Numbered from the stretch's first letter, positions 37,525 through 46,592 are shown. The stretch: 64,000 nt of DNA from Paenisporosarcina sp. HGH0030 (GCF_000411295.1 NZ_KE150421.1:435324-499323); one strand, 5' to 3'. Numbers and translations: made by a program. The notes: a model not told the origin generated them from the letters alone.

Positions 37525-38649
37525 ATGACAAACCAACGTTTAATTGATGAGTTTTTGGAACTCGTACAAATAGATTCAGAAACAAAACATGAGCAAATAA
37601 TTGCACCTATCTTAAAAAGCAAAATGGAAGACCTGGGTTTTGACGTAATTGAAGACGACTCGGCTGCCCGAAGTGGCCATGGTGCTGGAAATTTAATCGC
37701 CACTTTAAAAGGAACTCTCGCAGATGTGGACACAATATATTTCACGACTCATATGGATACTGTAGTTCCCGGGAAAGGGATTAAACCTGAACTTCGCGAA
37801 GACGGCTATATTTATTCCGACGGCACAACGATTTTAGGTGCAGATGATAAAGCAGGCATTGCGGCGTTATTCGACATGATTAAACGCCTAAAAGAAGAGT
37901 CAGTTGAGCATGGGGACATTCAATTCATTATTACTGCTGGTGAAGAAAGTGGACTTGCAGGTGCAAAACAATTAGATGCTTCTCTAATCACTGCCAAATA
38001 TGGATTTGCAGTCGATTCAGATGGAAAAGTCGGAGGAATCGTTACGGCAGCCCCTTACCAAGCAAAAATTGGAGCGAAGATTTTGGGCAAAACTGCACAT
38101 GCAGGCGTTGCACCAGAAAAAGGAATTTCTGCCATTAACATTGCTGCGAAATCAATAGCGAAAATGACATTAGGTCGTATCGATGAAGAAACGACTGCCA
38201 ATATCGGACGTTTTGAAGGTGGCGGTGCAACGAATATCGTATGCGATGAAGTGAATATTCTGGCTGAAGCACGTTCGATTGTGCCAGATAAATTGGACAT
38301 TCAAACTGCTCATATGAAAACGGTATTTGAAGAGACCGCTGCTGCAATGGGTGGAAAAGCCGAAATTGATATTCAGTTAATGTATCCTGGCTTCCGTTTT
38401 GATGAAGATGAACATGTGACGCAAGTAGCCATTCAAGCAGTCAAGAACATTGGACGCACACCAAACCTAGGAACAAGTGGTGGCGGAAGTGATGCAAACA
38501 TCATTGCAGGCTTCGGCATTCCTACGGTGAATTTGTCTGTTGGATATGAAGAGATTCACACGAAAAACGAACGCATGCCTGTAGAAGAACTTGAGAAATT
38601 GTCAGATTTACTCGTTGAAATTGTTAAGGTTTCCGCAAAACAAGCTTAA
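37525..38649 (+). CDS. M20/M42-type peptidase, PepT-like (YqjE)
   Basis: 374-residue metallopeptidase of the tripeptidase T-like YqjE family. Di-metal ligands: H in FTTHMDTVVPG, D in ILGADDKAG, the catalytic EE in TAGEESGLAG, D in AVDSDG and H in GYEEIHTKNE; a dimerisation domain lies between residues about 180 and 290. Cytoplasmic, probably trims peptides. It follows mmdA by 12 bases with AAAGGAG, the same order as in Bacillus. A hairpin with a T-run at about 38660-38698 ends the operon. Confidence 0.9.
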   Translation: MTNQRLIDEFLELVQIDSETKHEQIIAPILKSKMEDLGFDVIEDDSAARSGHGAGNLIATLKGTLADVDTIYFTTHMDTVVPGKGIKPELREDGYIYSDGTTILGADDKAGIAALFDMIKRLKEESVEHGDIQFIITAGEESGLAGAKQLDASLITAKYGFAVDSDGKVGGIVTAAPYQAKIGAKILGKTAHAGVAPEKGISAINIAAKSIAKMTLGRIDEETTANIGRFEGGGATNIVCDEVNILAEARSIVPDKLDIQTAHMKTVFEETAAAMGGKAEIDIQLMYPGFRFDEDEHVTQVAIQAVKNIGRTPNLGTSGGGSDANIIAGFGIPTVNLSVGYEEIHTKNERMPVEELEKLSDLLVEIVKVSAKQA

Positions 38650-38736
38650 TGCATGGCTAAAGTCGAGATTTCAGGTTAACCTGATGTCTCGATTTTTGTT
38701 ATGATTATGTTCAGTACATGAAGAGGCGATGAGGAA

Positions 38737-40002
38737 ATGATGGACATAAAACGCAATAAATCTCGTATTATTTTTCATATTGATATGAATAGTTTTTATG
38801 CGTCAGTTGAGCAATCGTATGATCCTACTTTAAAAGGGAAAGCGATTGCCATTGCCGGAAATCCAAAAGAACGAAGAGGTATTCTCGTAACTTGTTCATA
38901 TGAGGCGCGTGCCCGTGGAGTCTATACAACGATGAGTGTGTGGGAAGCAAAGCGAAAATGTCCCGAACTAATATTGTTGCCTCCAAATTTCGAGCGTTAT
39001 CGAATTGCATCTCGAGCGATGTTTGATTTATTAAGAACGTATACAAAACAAGTAGAACCAGTATCGATAGATGAAGGTTATATGGATGTCACAGAAATTG
39101 ATAGCCCTATGTCACCCTTACAAATTGCAGCGGACATTCAGACAAGGTTAGTACAGGAGCTGGATTTGCCTTGTTCGATTGGCATTGCGCCAAATAAATT
39201 TTTAGCAAAAACGGCGTCGAATTTGAAGAAACCCATGGGGATTACGGTCCTGCGAAAGCGGGATATAGATAAAGTTTTATGGCCACTACCAGTATTGGAA
39301 ATGCATGGGGTAGGCGAAAGCACTGCGAAAAAATTGAACAGTATCGGTTTGAAAACGATTGGCGATATTGCCAACGCTGAAGAAGGTTTATTGAAAGAAG
39401 CACTTGGGAAGAATGGCATTCGACTGAAAAATCGAGCTAATGGACAAGATGAACGGTTTGTCGACCCAGATTCCGTTTATGATACAAAAAGTGTAGGAAA
39501 CTCCACGACATTGCCGAGTGACGAAACCGATTTACATGAACTGCGAAAAGTCTTTCAAAACTTGAGTTCGAGAGTGGCAAACCGTTTGGAAGCAAAGCGA
39601 CTCGCCGGTCCAACCGTGTCCATTCAAATTAGGGATGCGGATTGGAGAAATTCATCACGCAGTCAATCGTTTCGCAATCTGCTTTATGAAAAGGATAAGA
39701 TTTTTGAAGTGGCATGGTCATTGTTTACGAAAAATTGGGATGGCCAAGCTATTAGACTGCTTGGCGTGACTGTCAGTAACGTTGTAGACCGTGTAGACTT
39801 CACCGAACAATTATCCATATACAATTTTGAGGAACATGCAAAAGAAGAGCCTATATTGAAGCTGGTAGAATCTCTACAATCAAAATTCGGCAAAGATATG
39901 ATTACAAGAGGACATACACAAGTTAGGAAACCGACGTATGAATCCAAGACAAGTTTCAGTAAAGATTTTTTAGATGATCACAAAGATAGGGAGAACACCT
40001 GA
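38737..40002 (+). CDS. dinB: DNA polymerase IV (DinB)
   Basis: A 421-residue Y-family translesion polymerase. Catalytic motifs FHIDMNSFYASVE (metal Asp) and VSIDEGYMDVT (Asp-Glu), palm and finger segment CSYEARARGVYTTMSV, helix-hairpin-helix HGVGESTAKKLNSIGLKTIGD, and a little-finger domain after residue about 240. No SOS box could be found upstream. ATG 38737 or ATG 38740 may be used. It is followed by rnz after one base. Confidence 0.94.
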   Translation: MMDIKRNKSRIIFHIDMNSFYASVEQSYDPTLKGKAIAIAGNPKERRGILVTCSYEARARGVYTTMSVWEAKRKCPELILLPPNFERYRIASRAMFDLLRTYTKQVEPVSIDEGYMDVTEIDSPMSPLQIAADIQTRLVQELDLPCSIGIAPNKFLAKTASNLKKPMGITVLRKRDIDKVLWPLPVLEMHGVGESTAKKLNSIGLKTIGDIANAEEGLLKEALGKNGIRLKNRANGQDERFVDPDSVYDTKSVGNSTTLPSDETDLHELRKVFQNLSSRVANRLEAKRLAGPTVSIQIRDADWRNSSRSQSFRNLLYEKDKIFEVAWSLFTKNWDGQAIRLLGVTVSNVVDRVDFTEQLSIYNFEEHAKEEPILKLVESLQSKFGKDMITRGHTQVRKPTYESKTSFSKDFLDDHKDRENT

Positions 40003-40003
40003 T

Positions 40004-40951
40004 ATGGAATTGCAATTTTTAGGCACAGGCGCAGGCATGCCTTCCAAACAACGAAATACAAGCGCACTCGTATTGAAACTGCTGCAGGAAAGAGGCACTT
40101 TTTGGTTGTTTGATTGTGGTGAAGCGACGCAGCACCAAATGCTGCATACGACCTTAAAGCCCAGAAAGCTTGAAAAAATATTTATTACCCATTTGCATGG
40201 GGACCATATTTTCGGTTTGCCTGGCTTACTGGGTTCTCGTTCTTTTATGGACGGGAAAGAACCTTTGACCATTTATGGACCTATCGGTATTGAAGAGTGG
40301 ATTACTACGACTCTTCGTATATCGCGAACCGTTTTACAATATAAAGTGAACTTTGTTGAGATAGAAGAAGGCGTAATTTTCGAAGATGAGCAATTTACTG
40401 TTGAGGCTAAATTGTTGCAACATGTTATTCCTTGTTTTGGCTATCGAGTCATTCAAAAACCTTTACCACCACAATTACTGATTGAAAAGGCCATTCAACT
40501 AGGAGTACCGAAAGGACCTTTGTTGGCAAAACTAAAAAAAGGGCAGGATGTAGTTTTAGAAAATGGTCAAACTGTGTTAAGTCAGGATGTAACAGCTGGA
40601 CCGGTAAATGGATTCTCTATAAGTATTCTCGGAGATACGCGTTATTGCCAGGCGTCAATTGAATTAAGCAGGGACGTTGATATCGTTATTCATGAAGCGA
40701 CATTTGATGCAGGTACAGAGGAACTTGCGAAACCTTATGGCCATTCAACAATTACACAGGCAGCACAAGTTGCGAAAGTAAGTGGAGCCAAACATCTCAT
40801 CGTTCAACATATCAGCGCCAGATTTTTACCCAGCCAAGCAGAAGATTTGCGAAAACAAGGATTATCCGTATTTCCTTCCATTACTGTGGCGGAAGATTTT
40901 GCGGAATATGAATGGAAGCAAGATGAATTGAAAAGAATCAAAAATAAATAA
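40004..40951 (+). CDS. rnz: Ribonuclease Z
   Basis: 315-residue tRNA 3'-processing endonuclease with a metallo-beta-lactamase fold: LGTGAGMPSKQRNTSA, the zinc motif THLHGDHIFGLPGLL, LGDTRYC and the C-terminal HSTITQAAQVA and VQHISARF. Matures tRNA precursors that lack encoded CCA. ATG 40004 follows ATAGGGAG; the gene is one base after dinB, so both are probably co-transcribed as yqjH and rnz are in Bacillus. Confidence 0.94.
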   Translation: MELQFLGTGAGMPSKQRNTSALVLKLLQERGTFWLFDCGEATQHQMLHTTLKPRKLEKIFITHLHGDHIFGLPGLLGSRSFMDGKEPLTIYGPIGIEEWITTTLRISRTVLQYKVNFVEIEEGVIFEDEQFTVEAKLLQHVIPCFGYRVIQKPLPPQLLIEKAIQLGVPKGPLLAKLKKGQDVVLENGQTVLSQDVTAGPVNGFSISILGDTRYCQASIELSRDVDIVIHEATFDAGTEELAKPYGHSTITQAAQVAKVSGAKHLIVQHISARFLPSQAEDLRKQGLSVFPSITVAEDFAEYEWKQDELKRIKNK

Positions 40952-40990
40952 GCGTATCTGAATGAAGGAATTCAGTTACGCTTATTTTTC
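40949..40990. terminator. Terminator after rnz
   Basis: AATAAGCGTA and TACGCTTATT arms with an inner CTGAAT/ATTCAG stem and T5. Converging transcripts end on either side. Confidence 0.85.
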
Positions 40991-41004
40991 TTTTGCAAGA
41001 CCAT

Positions 41005-41682
41005 TTACTTTTTCTTTCTTCGATACAAATCCATGGACTTGTAGCCTTCCCCTAGAATGGTTTCCATTTCAAGTAAGCGTTTTTCTTGGGTTTCAATTTT
41101 CTTCGCGCTATACACATATCGTGCCCAATCTTTTTGATAGCCGAAAGTCAATTTATTATAAGCTTCCAGAGAATCTTCATTGCGACTTAAATATTCTTTG
41201 ATATGTTCGACATATCCAATATAGTCATCGACACATTGGCTATTTTTTAGGCTGTCTGTTTTTTTAGGTTTCTTAGGCAACGATTTCAATCCCACAATTG
41301 TAAAGTTTTCATTCAGACTGACCATGCGCGAAAATTTCAGTTGACTGTTTCGAACATAACCATCTTCATCAACTGATAAATCTTCATACAATCGATCACG
41401 TTCAATAAATTCTTTATAGGTCGGATTCTTCTTTTTGGGATATGCAAAATATAGATAGCCATTGTCTTCTATCAGATTCTTGTCAATGATTGTGTTCAGT
41501 TGTTGTGTGAAATCTTTCAGTGTGAAAGTGAAGATAAATACGAACTGGTAGCGAGTATCCTTTGTGGTCGTATCATAGTGTAAATCTTCAAAATCATGGA
41601 CTGTTTCTGGCTTATTTAAGATTAATTTGGTGGAATATTTATGTATGCCTAATTTTTCAATGACACTTTTAGTAGAATTCAT
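41005..41682 (-). CDS. YdeI/OmpD-associated (OmdA) domain protein
   Basis: 225 residues. The C-terminal part (WARYVYSAKKIETQEKRLLEMETILGEGYKSMDLY) carries the helical signature of the bacteriocin-protection YdeI/OmdA family; the N-terminal half is less familiar (KPETVHDFEDLHYD, TLKDFTQQLNTIIDKN). Function is unknown in Bacillales. AGAGGAGA lies upstream of the start on the minus strand. It stands alone, opposite to its neighbours. Confidence 0.7.
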   Translation of the reverse strand: MNSTKSVIEKLGIHKYSTKLILNKPETVHDFEDLHYDTTTKDTRYQFVFIFTFTLKDFTQQLNTIIDKNLIEDNGYLYFAYPKKKNPTYKEFIERDRLYEDLSVDEDGYVRNSQLKFSRMVSLNENFTIVGLKSLPKKPKKTDSLKNSQCVDDYIGYVEHIKEYLSRNEDSLEAYNKLTFGYQKDWARYVYSAKKIETQEKRLLEMETILGEGYKSMDLYRRKKK

Positions 41683-41856
41683 TCTTCATTCTCCTCTGGT
41701 ACTTCAATAATTTTATTATATATGAAAAATCAAATGAGCTAAAACATAATCGTATCGGCTCATAAATTCCCATAAAATTCAAAAAAACTGTGATACCATC
41801 TACTTGTTTTGTTATATTTAGAATAAACAAAATTTTCTGTATGGGGGAATCATGAG

Positions 41857-42042
41857 TTGGAAAATGAGAGTAAATCGAACAAGGGACCACATCGTAGACC
41901 CATGATTGATTTTGCAGACGCTGTTAACCGATCCATGGTTGGTGATTTAGGGGCTCTATCTAAAGGAGGTTGTTGGTCAACAATCATGATGGTGCCTGTG
42001 GTCATTGTAGTAATATTTCTATTGTCAAAATGTTCTTCATAA
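41857..42042 (+). CDS. Small DUF6366-like membrane protein
   Basis: 61 residues with TTG start behind GGGGGAA. An N-terminal hydrophilic part (SNKGPHRRPMIDFADAVNRS, MVGDLGALSKGGCW) precedes one hydrophobic helix (STIMMVPVVIVVIFLL). The F-x-D-A-x-N-R-S-x-x-G-D-L-x-x-L pattern fits DUF6366, a family of short Bacillales proteins of unknown role. A family search would be needed to confirm. Confidence 0.55.
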   Translation: MENESKSNKGPHRRPMIDFADAVNRSMVGDLGALSKGGCWSTIMMVPVVIVVIFLLSKCSS

Positions 42043-42111
42043 CCGCACCTCACTTTTTGGAACCTGTTTCTTGGAAATCCGTTATGTACAATAAATGCAA
42101 TTAAAGGAGAG

Positions 42112-42558
42112 ATGATTATCAAGAAGAGTCTAATAGGATTTTTCGTTTTGTCATTCATTTTGTTTAGTGTTGTTGGCTGTAGTAATGAAGGTTCGCCTAC
42201 ATTAACCAGAGTCTATTATGATATCGTCAACTCTGAGGAAAATACTGAAGGAACCTGGATGATTATTGATGAACAAAGTTTGGCTGATATCGATCAAGCG
42301 TTCAAAGAAATTAAGTGGGACCCGAATACAATGCCATCTATGTCTCGTGAGGAAGTCGTCAAAGTAACATTGTTTCGGAAAACTGATAAGAATCTACCAG
42401 AACGTTTGGATTACTACAGCATTTGGTTCAATGCCGATGAGACGGCGACGATTATCAGTGAGAACGAAAGTGAAGGTTTTGGAAATTTGGAGCAGGAACA
42501 GACTCAGATTCTGAAAGAATATTTATTAAATACAACGGATAGAACCCTAGCTCCATAA
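42112..42558 (+). CDS. Putative lipoprotein of unknown function
   Basis: 148 residues with a lipoprotein signal: KKSLIGFFVLSFILFSVVGC, lipobox VVGC at residue 23 or so, then Ser/Asn. The mature part (LTRVYYDIVNSEENTEGTWM, DYYSIWFNADETATIISENE) resembles no family I can name. AAAGGAG lies very close (2 bases) to ATG 42112, but no better start exists. It is followed after 32 bases by the GrpB-like gene. Confidence 0.6.
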   Translation: MIIKKSLIGFFVLSFILFSVVGCSNEGSPTLTRVYYDIVNSEENTEGTWMIIDEQSLADIDQAFKEIKWDPNTMPSMSREEVVKVTLFRKTDKNLPERLDYYSIWFNADETATIISENESEGFGNLEQEQTQILKEYLLNTTDRTLAP

Positions 42559-42590
42559 CACATTGGTAATCATGAGAAAAGAGGGGGAGT

Positions 42591-43130
42591 ATGGATTTGA
42601 AACTGGGATTGAAAAAAGATGAGATCATATTAGCACCTCATTCAAATGAATGGGATACGGAATTTCTTAAGACAAAACATGAAATACAAAATCACACCAA
42701 GCTTGAAAGTAGCAGGATTGAACACATCGGCAGTACATCCATTAGAGGGCTAATGGAAAAACCAATAGTGGATATTGTCGTTGGTCTTGATGAAATAAAA
42801 CAAATCGATAAATCATTTTCAGAAGGTCTTAAAAAAGCAGGCTTTTTAAGATTAGGTGTGGAACGACCATCAGAAGTGGTTTTTGCGAAATTTACAGATG
42901 ACACATATGATATGAAAACGCATATTATCCATTTGGTTGAATATAAGAAAGAACTATGGAATAACTTAATTTTCTTCAGAGATTATTTAAACTCACACGA
43001 AGCAACTAGAAAAGAATATGAACAACTCAAATTGGAATATGTAAAAGAGAGCAATAGTGGCATTCTGGAATACACGAATCATAAGGCAGAATTCGTCAAA
43101 CGCATTTATGCCATGAGATTGAAAGGTTGA
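42591..43130 (+). CDS. GrpB family protein (UPF0157, nucleotidyltransferase fold)
   Basis: 179 residues with the GrpB hallmarks: the start APHSNEWDTEFLKTKHEI, the core IEHIGSTSIRGLMEKPIVDIVVGLD (a nucleotidyltransferase-like GS and D-x-D arrangement), THIIHLVEY and FRDYLNSHEATRKEYEQLK. Often annotated as dephospho-CoA kinase-like fusion partner, but the biochemical role is not established. GAGGGGGAG precedes the ATG. Confidence 0.82.
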   Translation: MDLKLGLKKDEIILAPHSNEWDTEFLKTKHEIQNHTKLESSRIEHIGSTSIRGLMEKPIVDIVVGLDEIKQIDKSFSEGLKKAGFLRLGVERPSEVVFAKFTDDTYDMKTHIIHLVEYKKELWNNLIFFRDYLNSHEATRKEYEQLKLEYVKESNSGILEYTNHKAEFVKRIYAMRLKG

Positions 43131-43147
43131 GATGGGAGTGATAGTGA

Positions 43148-43437
43148 ATGACAAGAATGAAACGCATAGCCTTTCTACTTGTATTGTCTCTACTAGTCAT
43201 TTCTTTCATATCCAATCCAAGTAATCAAGAATACCAAGAATTCAGTGAAGAAACGACGGTATTAAGATTCCAGAAGATATAGAATTAGAAAGAATAAACT
43301 TTTATCTGTTTTCCACTTATTCGGTGCAAGCATTGCCTTATGAACATGGAATAGTTCACTTAGGATTCATGGGGAAATTCTTTCAAATTTTGAATGGGCA
43401 GTATGATTATCCAAGTTGGTTGGAATTTTTCAATTGA
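43148..43437 (+). pseudogene. Frameshifted DUF4359-like small secreted/membrane protein gene
   Basis: Frame one runs 44 codons from ATG 43148 (MTRMKRIAFLLVLSLLVISF, then SNPSNQEYQEFSEETT) to TAG 43280. A second frame, continuing around 43261 (IKIPEDIELERINFYLFSTY, then YEHGIVHLGFMGKFFQI and YPSWLEFFN), ends at TGA 43437. Joined, they align end to end with the intact gene at 60057-60353, including the FSTY and WLEFFN segments. One base is missing (or two are extra) between about 43240 and 43265. Either a decayed gene or a sequencing error; no slippery heptamer suggests programmed shifting. Confidence 0.8.
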
Positions 43438-43556
43438 TGGGGAAGAAATAGCTTTCAATATGTTGTCAGGAAGAGGAAAATAGAGATAAATGTATAGTTC
43501 ACTATCATGGTTGCTTAGGCAGCCTATTTCTTTTTATAGACCTTTGGAGGTTAAGA

Positions 43557-44993
43557 ATGATCAAAATTCGATATTTAGCAATCGTAATATATGCGGTAGT
43601 ATTGGCTTCTTCCTTTACCATGTATCAGTCTCAACAAGCCAATCTGACACAAGAAGACAGAGGACGTCTGTTACCTGTCAAAATGAAATCCGTGAAATCA
43701 ACCGATAGTGAAGATGAAATCCAAAGTATTGTTCGTAAGGCGGATCTGAAGGACGAGAAGATTTCGATAGCAGGTATGCAACACAGTCAAGGTGGTCAAA
43801 CCCTTTATCCAGGGGGGATAATGCTCGACATGAAGCAATATAATAAAATTCTCAACCTGGATGAAAAAAATAAGCTCATTACAGTACAAAGTGGCGTCAC
43901 ATGGGCTGATATTCAATCTTACATAAATCCGTACGGTCTAGCTTTAAAAGTCAGTCAATCGCAAAACATTTTCACTGTTGGGGGTTCAATGAGCGTGAAT
44001 GTTCATGGCCGTGATATCCGCCATCATACGCTGATTGAAACGATAGAATCATTTCGTTTACTTAATGCTGAAGGACAAATAATCAATGTGAGTCGGAATG
44101 AAAATGCAGAGTTGTTTAAACTAGTAATCGGTGGCTACGGGCTTTTCGGAGTTATCTTAGATGTGACCTTGGAATTGACAGAAGACGAACTTTATCAAGT
44201 ACATACAGAATCAATTTCTTACGATGAATACACATCGTATTTCACAAAAAATGTTTTGCAAAATGATGATGTAAAAATGCATCTTGCCAGAATCTCAGTA
44301 GCACCAGATAGCTTTTTAACGGATATGTATGTAACTGATTTTTCTACTGCTTCTGAACAATCAAATTTAGAAGATTACACTTCGTTGAAACGGGAAAGTA
44401 TCATTGCCATCCCTAAATTTTTCCTTGGTCTTTCACGTCTGAGTGGCTGGGGTAAAAATACATTCTGGAATATCCAAGAAGGATATAATGACCGGTTGGA
44501 GCATTCATATATGTCCAGAAATAATGTCATGAGGTCTGAGACAACTTTTATGGATTATGATAGTGCTGCAAACACAGAAGTGCTACAGGAATATTTTGTT
44601 CCGATTGATCAGTATTCTTCGTATATCGATGATTTGCGAAAATTGCTGGAAGATGAAAAAGAGTTAAACTTATTGAACATCACAGTGCGCTACGTGGGTC
44701 AAAACGAAGAATCTGTCATGTCTTACACAAAAGATGACATGTTTGCACTCGTGATTCTTATTAATCAAGGCAAGAGTGAAGAGAGTATAGAATCCACAGG
44801 TCAAATCATCAGAAAAATGATTGATGTAACGCTGGATCATGATGGGAGCTATTATTTGCCTTATTATCACTATCCGACCAGGAAACAGCTAGAAAAAGCA
44901 TATCCGAGAATGAATGAATTCTTCGAGATGAAAGAAAAATACGATCCAGAAGAGCGCTTCATGAATCTTTTCTATGAGGAGTATCACAAATGA
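43557..44993 (+). CDS. FAD-linked oxidase, membrane-anchored
   Basis: 478 residues. One N-terminal hydrophobic helix (YLAIVIYAVVLASSFTMY), then a FAD_binding_4 domain (SIAGMQHSQGGQTLYPGG, LITVQSGVTWADIQSYI, TVGGSMSVNVHGRD) and a C-terminal substrate domain ending DPEERFMNLFYEEY. Relatives include sugar-lactone oxidases and DprE1-like enzymes. The flavin domain would face outward if the helix acts as a signal anchor (inference). GGAGG is 6 bases upstream. It overlaps the MFS-like gene by ATGA, so the two probably act together. Confidence 0.8.
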   Translation: MIKIRYLAIVIYAVVLASSFTMYQSQQANLTQEDRGRLLPVKMKSVKSTDSEDEIQSIVRKADLKDEKISIAGMQHSQGGQTLYPGGIMLDMKQYNKILNLDEKNKLITVQSGVTWADIQSYINPYGLALKVSQSQNIFTVGGSMSVNVHGRDIRHHTLIETIESFRLLNAEGQIINVSRNENAELFKLVIGGYGLFGVILDVTLELTEDELYQVHTESISYDEYTSYFTKNVLQNDDVKMHLARISVAPDSFLTDMYVTDFSTASEQSNLEDYTSLKRESIIAIPKFFLGLSRLSGWGKNTFWNIQEGYNDRLEHSYMSRNNVMRSETTFMDYDSAANTEVLQEYFVPIDQYSSYIDDLRKLLEDEKELNLLNITVRYVGQNEESVMSYTKDDMFALVILINQGKSEESIESTGQIIRKMIDVTLDHDGSYYLPYYHYPTRKQLEKAYPRMNEFFEMKEKYDPEERFMNLFYEEYHK

Positions 44994-45529
44994 ATGCAAG
45001 AAAATTTATACTTTATCAAGGTACAGTTGGAATGGCAGCAAGCATGATTTTTCCATTTTATATATTGCTGCTAAAAAATGTGGGGAACAGCTACGTTCAG
45101 TTCGGATGGGCTTATGGGCTTTTCGCATTAACTGCTGCGCTAAGTTATCCTATAATCGGGAAATTCGCTGACAAAGCAGGAGACAAAATTCTTTTAATGG
45201 TTTATTCATGGGGGATGGCATTGATTTTGCTGGTGTTCCCATTGGCTTTTGAAATCTGGCATATCTACGTACTTCAAATAATCATGGGTTTACTTGGCGC
45301 AGTCCAAAAAAACTCTGAAAAAACGATTCTGGCACGCACCGTTCAAAAAGAAACGGCTGGGAAGGAAATCGGTCGTTATCATGTTTGGACATCTATAGGA
45401 GCTGCCTTTGCTGTGATTGGAACAGGCTATTTAGTCGATTTTCTGACGATTGGCAGTATCTTTTATCTGGCATCAATCGTTTTTGCATGGAGCGGGTTTT
45501 ATGTGATGAGGCTTGAAACTAAGGTTTAA
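44990..45529 (+). CDS. Half-size MFS-type membrane protein (six helices)
   Basis: 179 residues, about half a normal MFS transporter. Visible are the motif-A-like loop GKFADKAGDKILL after the second helix and a central QKNSEKTILARTVQKETAGK loop, then two more helices. The gene is coupled by ATGA to the oxidase and ends in a terminator 15 bases later, with no trace of a second half, so it does not look like a simple truncation. It may work as a dimer or as a partner of the oxidase; unproven. Confidence 0.65.
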   Translation: MNARKFILYQGTVGMAASMIFPFYILLLKNVGNSYVQFGWAYGLFALTAALSYPIIGKFADKAGDKILLMVYSWGMALILLVFPLAFEIWHIYVLQIIMGLLGAVQKNSEKTILARTVQKETAGKEIGRYHVWTSIGAAFAVIGTGYLVDFLTIGSIFYLASIVFAWSGFYVMRLETKV

Positions 45530-45547
45530 ACTTGGATTTTACATACA

Positions 45548-45580
45548 CTGGGGTCTTGCTCCAGTGTTTGTTTTTTCTGA
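45548..45580 (+). terminator. Terminator after the oxidase/MFS pair
   Basis: ACACTGG and CCAGTGT arms around about 9 bases, followed by a T-rich run. Confidence 0.8.
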
Positions 45581-45667
45581 TTCATGTCAATTCATTCAGC
45601 ATAAAAAATTTGATTACTGTTCTTTTCTTACTGTGTTTTATATAAAATACACATAGTAGGTCTTAGA

Positions 45668-46057
45668 TTATGCTTGTTGTCCAATGAAGATAATTAAAAA
45701 TGTTACTAAAATCAAAATTGAACCTAACCACTCGTAATAGTAAGCTCTTTCTTTACATGTAAAAGCCATTCTTCAAATCCGCGAGTTATCCCCAGTAAAA
45801 AAAACAAAGCAAACATGGGAGTAGTCAAAATTAATCCTAAATTTGTTTGATTGTAAGTCCTCTCAGCCAAGCTCAACATACTTGCAATAAAAAAAAATAA
45901 ATGACAAACTCGAAAGCAAGTATATAACGATTTTTATCTTGAGAAATCATTCCTCTCCATTTGCTTTTTATATTTAGTTTTTTTAAAAGTAAAATTGGGT
46001 AATAAATAGATGACTGGCAAAGGCAATGAATAACCCTATTAGCGTAAAAGCATCCAT
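45668..46057 (-). pseudogene. Decayed DUF4181-like membrane protein gene
   Basis: On the minus strand, four consecutive frames give a continuous membrane protein: MDAFTLIGLFIAFASHLFI; then KKLNIKSKWRGMISQDKNRY, ILAFEFVIYFF; then SMLSLAERTYNQTNLGLIL, FALFFLLGITRGFEEWLLHV; then YYYEWLGSILILVTFLIIFI ending GQQA before a stop (TTA at 45668 on the plus strand). The RGFEEW and YYYEWLGSILI order resembles DUF4181 proteins. Frame changes occur near homopolymers (T and A runs) at about 46000, 45890 and 45755. The gene is dead unless these are sequence errors. Confidence 0.65.
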
Positions 46058-46218
46058 GAAGAACATCCTAATATTTGTAATTATCTTTTATAGTATTCTT
46101 CATTACTAATCAACAATCCTGCAAACTTAAATGTATTTTAAATCCGTACTGCATCACAGCGGTTGAAAATAGACGCAGTATGGTTTTGTATTTATTTTTC
46201 CAAAAATGAAGGGAAGGG

Positions 46219-46407
46219 ATTACATTAGGTTGGTTTTTTGGAGTTATATTAGGTTTGCTTTTCGGCATGGGCGTTTACATTGACTGGAAAAGAAAGAAAA
46301 TTAATAATTATCCACTTCGATTAACACACCCACATGCAAAGCCAGGCGATGATTCGAATTACCGGATGGGTGATAACAACAACTATACTGGTGGCGGGAT
46401 GGATTGA
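46219..46407 (+). CDS. Small membrane-anchored protein without a standard start codon
   Basis: An open frame encoding LGWFFGVILGLLFGMGVYID followed by a basic WKRKK segment and a hydrophilic tail (THPHAKPGDDSNYRMGDNNN, YTGGGMD). One helix plus polar tail looks like a real small protein. AGGGAAGGG (46210-46218) is a good ribosome binding site, but the frame has no ATG, GTG or TTG near it: ATT at 46219 touches it and TTA at 46225 sits at ideal spacing. Either a start codon was lost or a rare start is used. Unknown function. Confidence 0.45.
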   Translation: MTLGWFFGVILGLLFGMGVYIDWKRKKINNYPLRLTHPHAKPGDDSNYRMGDNNNYTGGGMD

Positions 46408-46439
46408 TACCTTTAGATTTATAGGAAGGAAGTGAATTT

Positions 46440-46553
46440 ATGTGGTGGTTATTAATCGTACCTATTTTTTATCGCATTCATAGACGACTTCATGTAATGG
46501 AAGAAGAAGTAGCAAGATTGGATCAATTAAAGAAATCTATATTAATAAAATAA
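46440..46553 (+). CDS. Small protein of unknown function (37 residues)
   Basis: MWWLLIVPIFYRIHRRLHVM followed by EEEVARLDQLKKSILIK: a short hydrophobic start, a basic patch and an amphipathic helix. AGGAAGGAAGTGA lies upstream with good spacing and a strong terminator follows immediately, which supports a real short gene. It follows the preceding small gene by 32 bases and may share its transcript. Confidence 0.55.
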   Translation: MWWLLIVPIFYRIHRRLHVMEEEVARLDQLKKSILIK

Positions 46554-46555
46554 TT

Positions 46556-46592
46556 AAAAAAACCATCCGCATGGATGGTTTTTTTTATGTTT
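46556..46592. terminator. Bidirectional terminator between small gene and TolB-like gene
   Basis: AAAAAACCATCC and GGATGGTTTTTT arms around GCAT; A-run and T-run on both sides serve both converging genes. Confidence 0.9.

Noticed and set aside
38650-38736. SOS box before dinB
   Set aside because: GTTCAGTACATG does not form a CGAAC-N4-GTTCG site.
43240-43290. Programmed ribosomal frameshift in the DUF4359-like gene
   Set aside because: No slippery heptamer or following structure; the intact relative at 60057 is in one frame.
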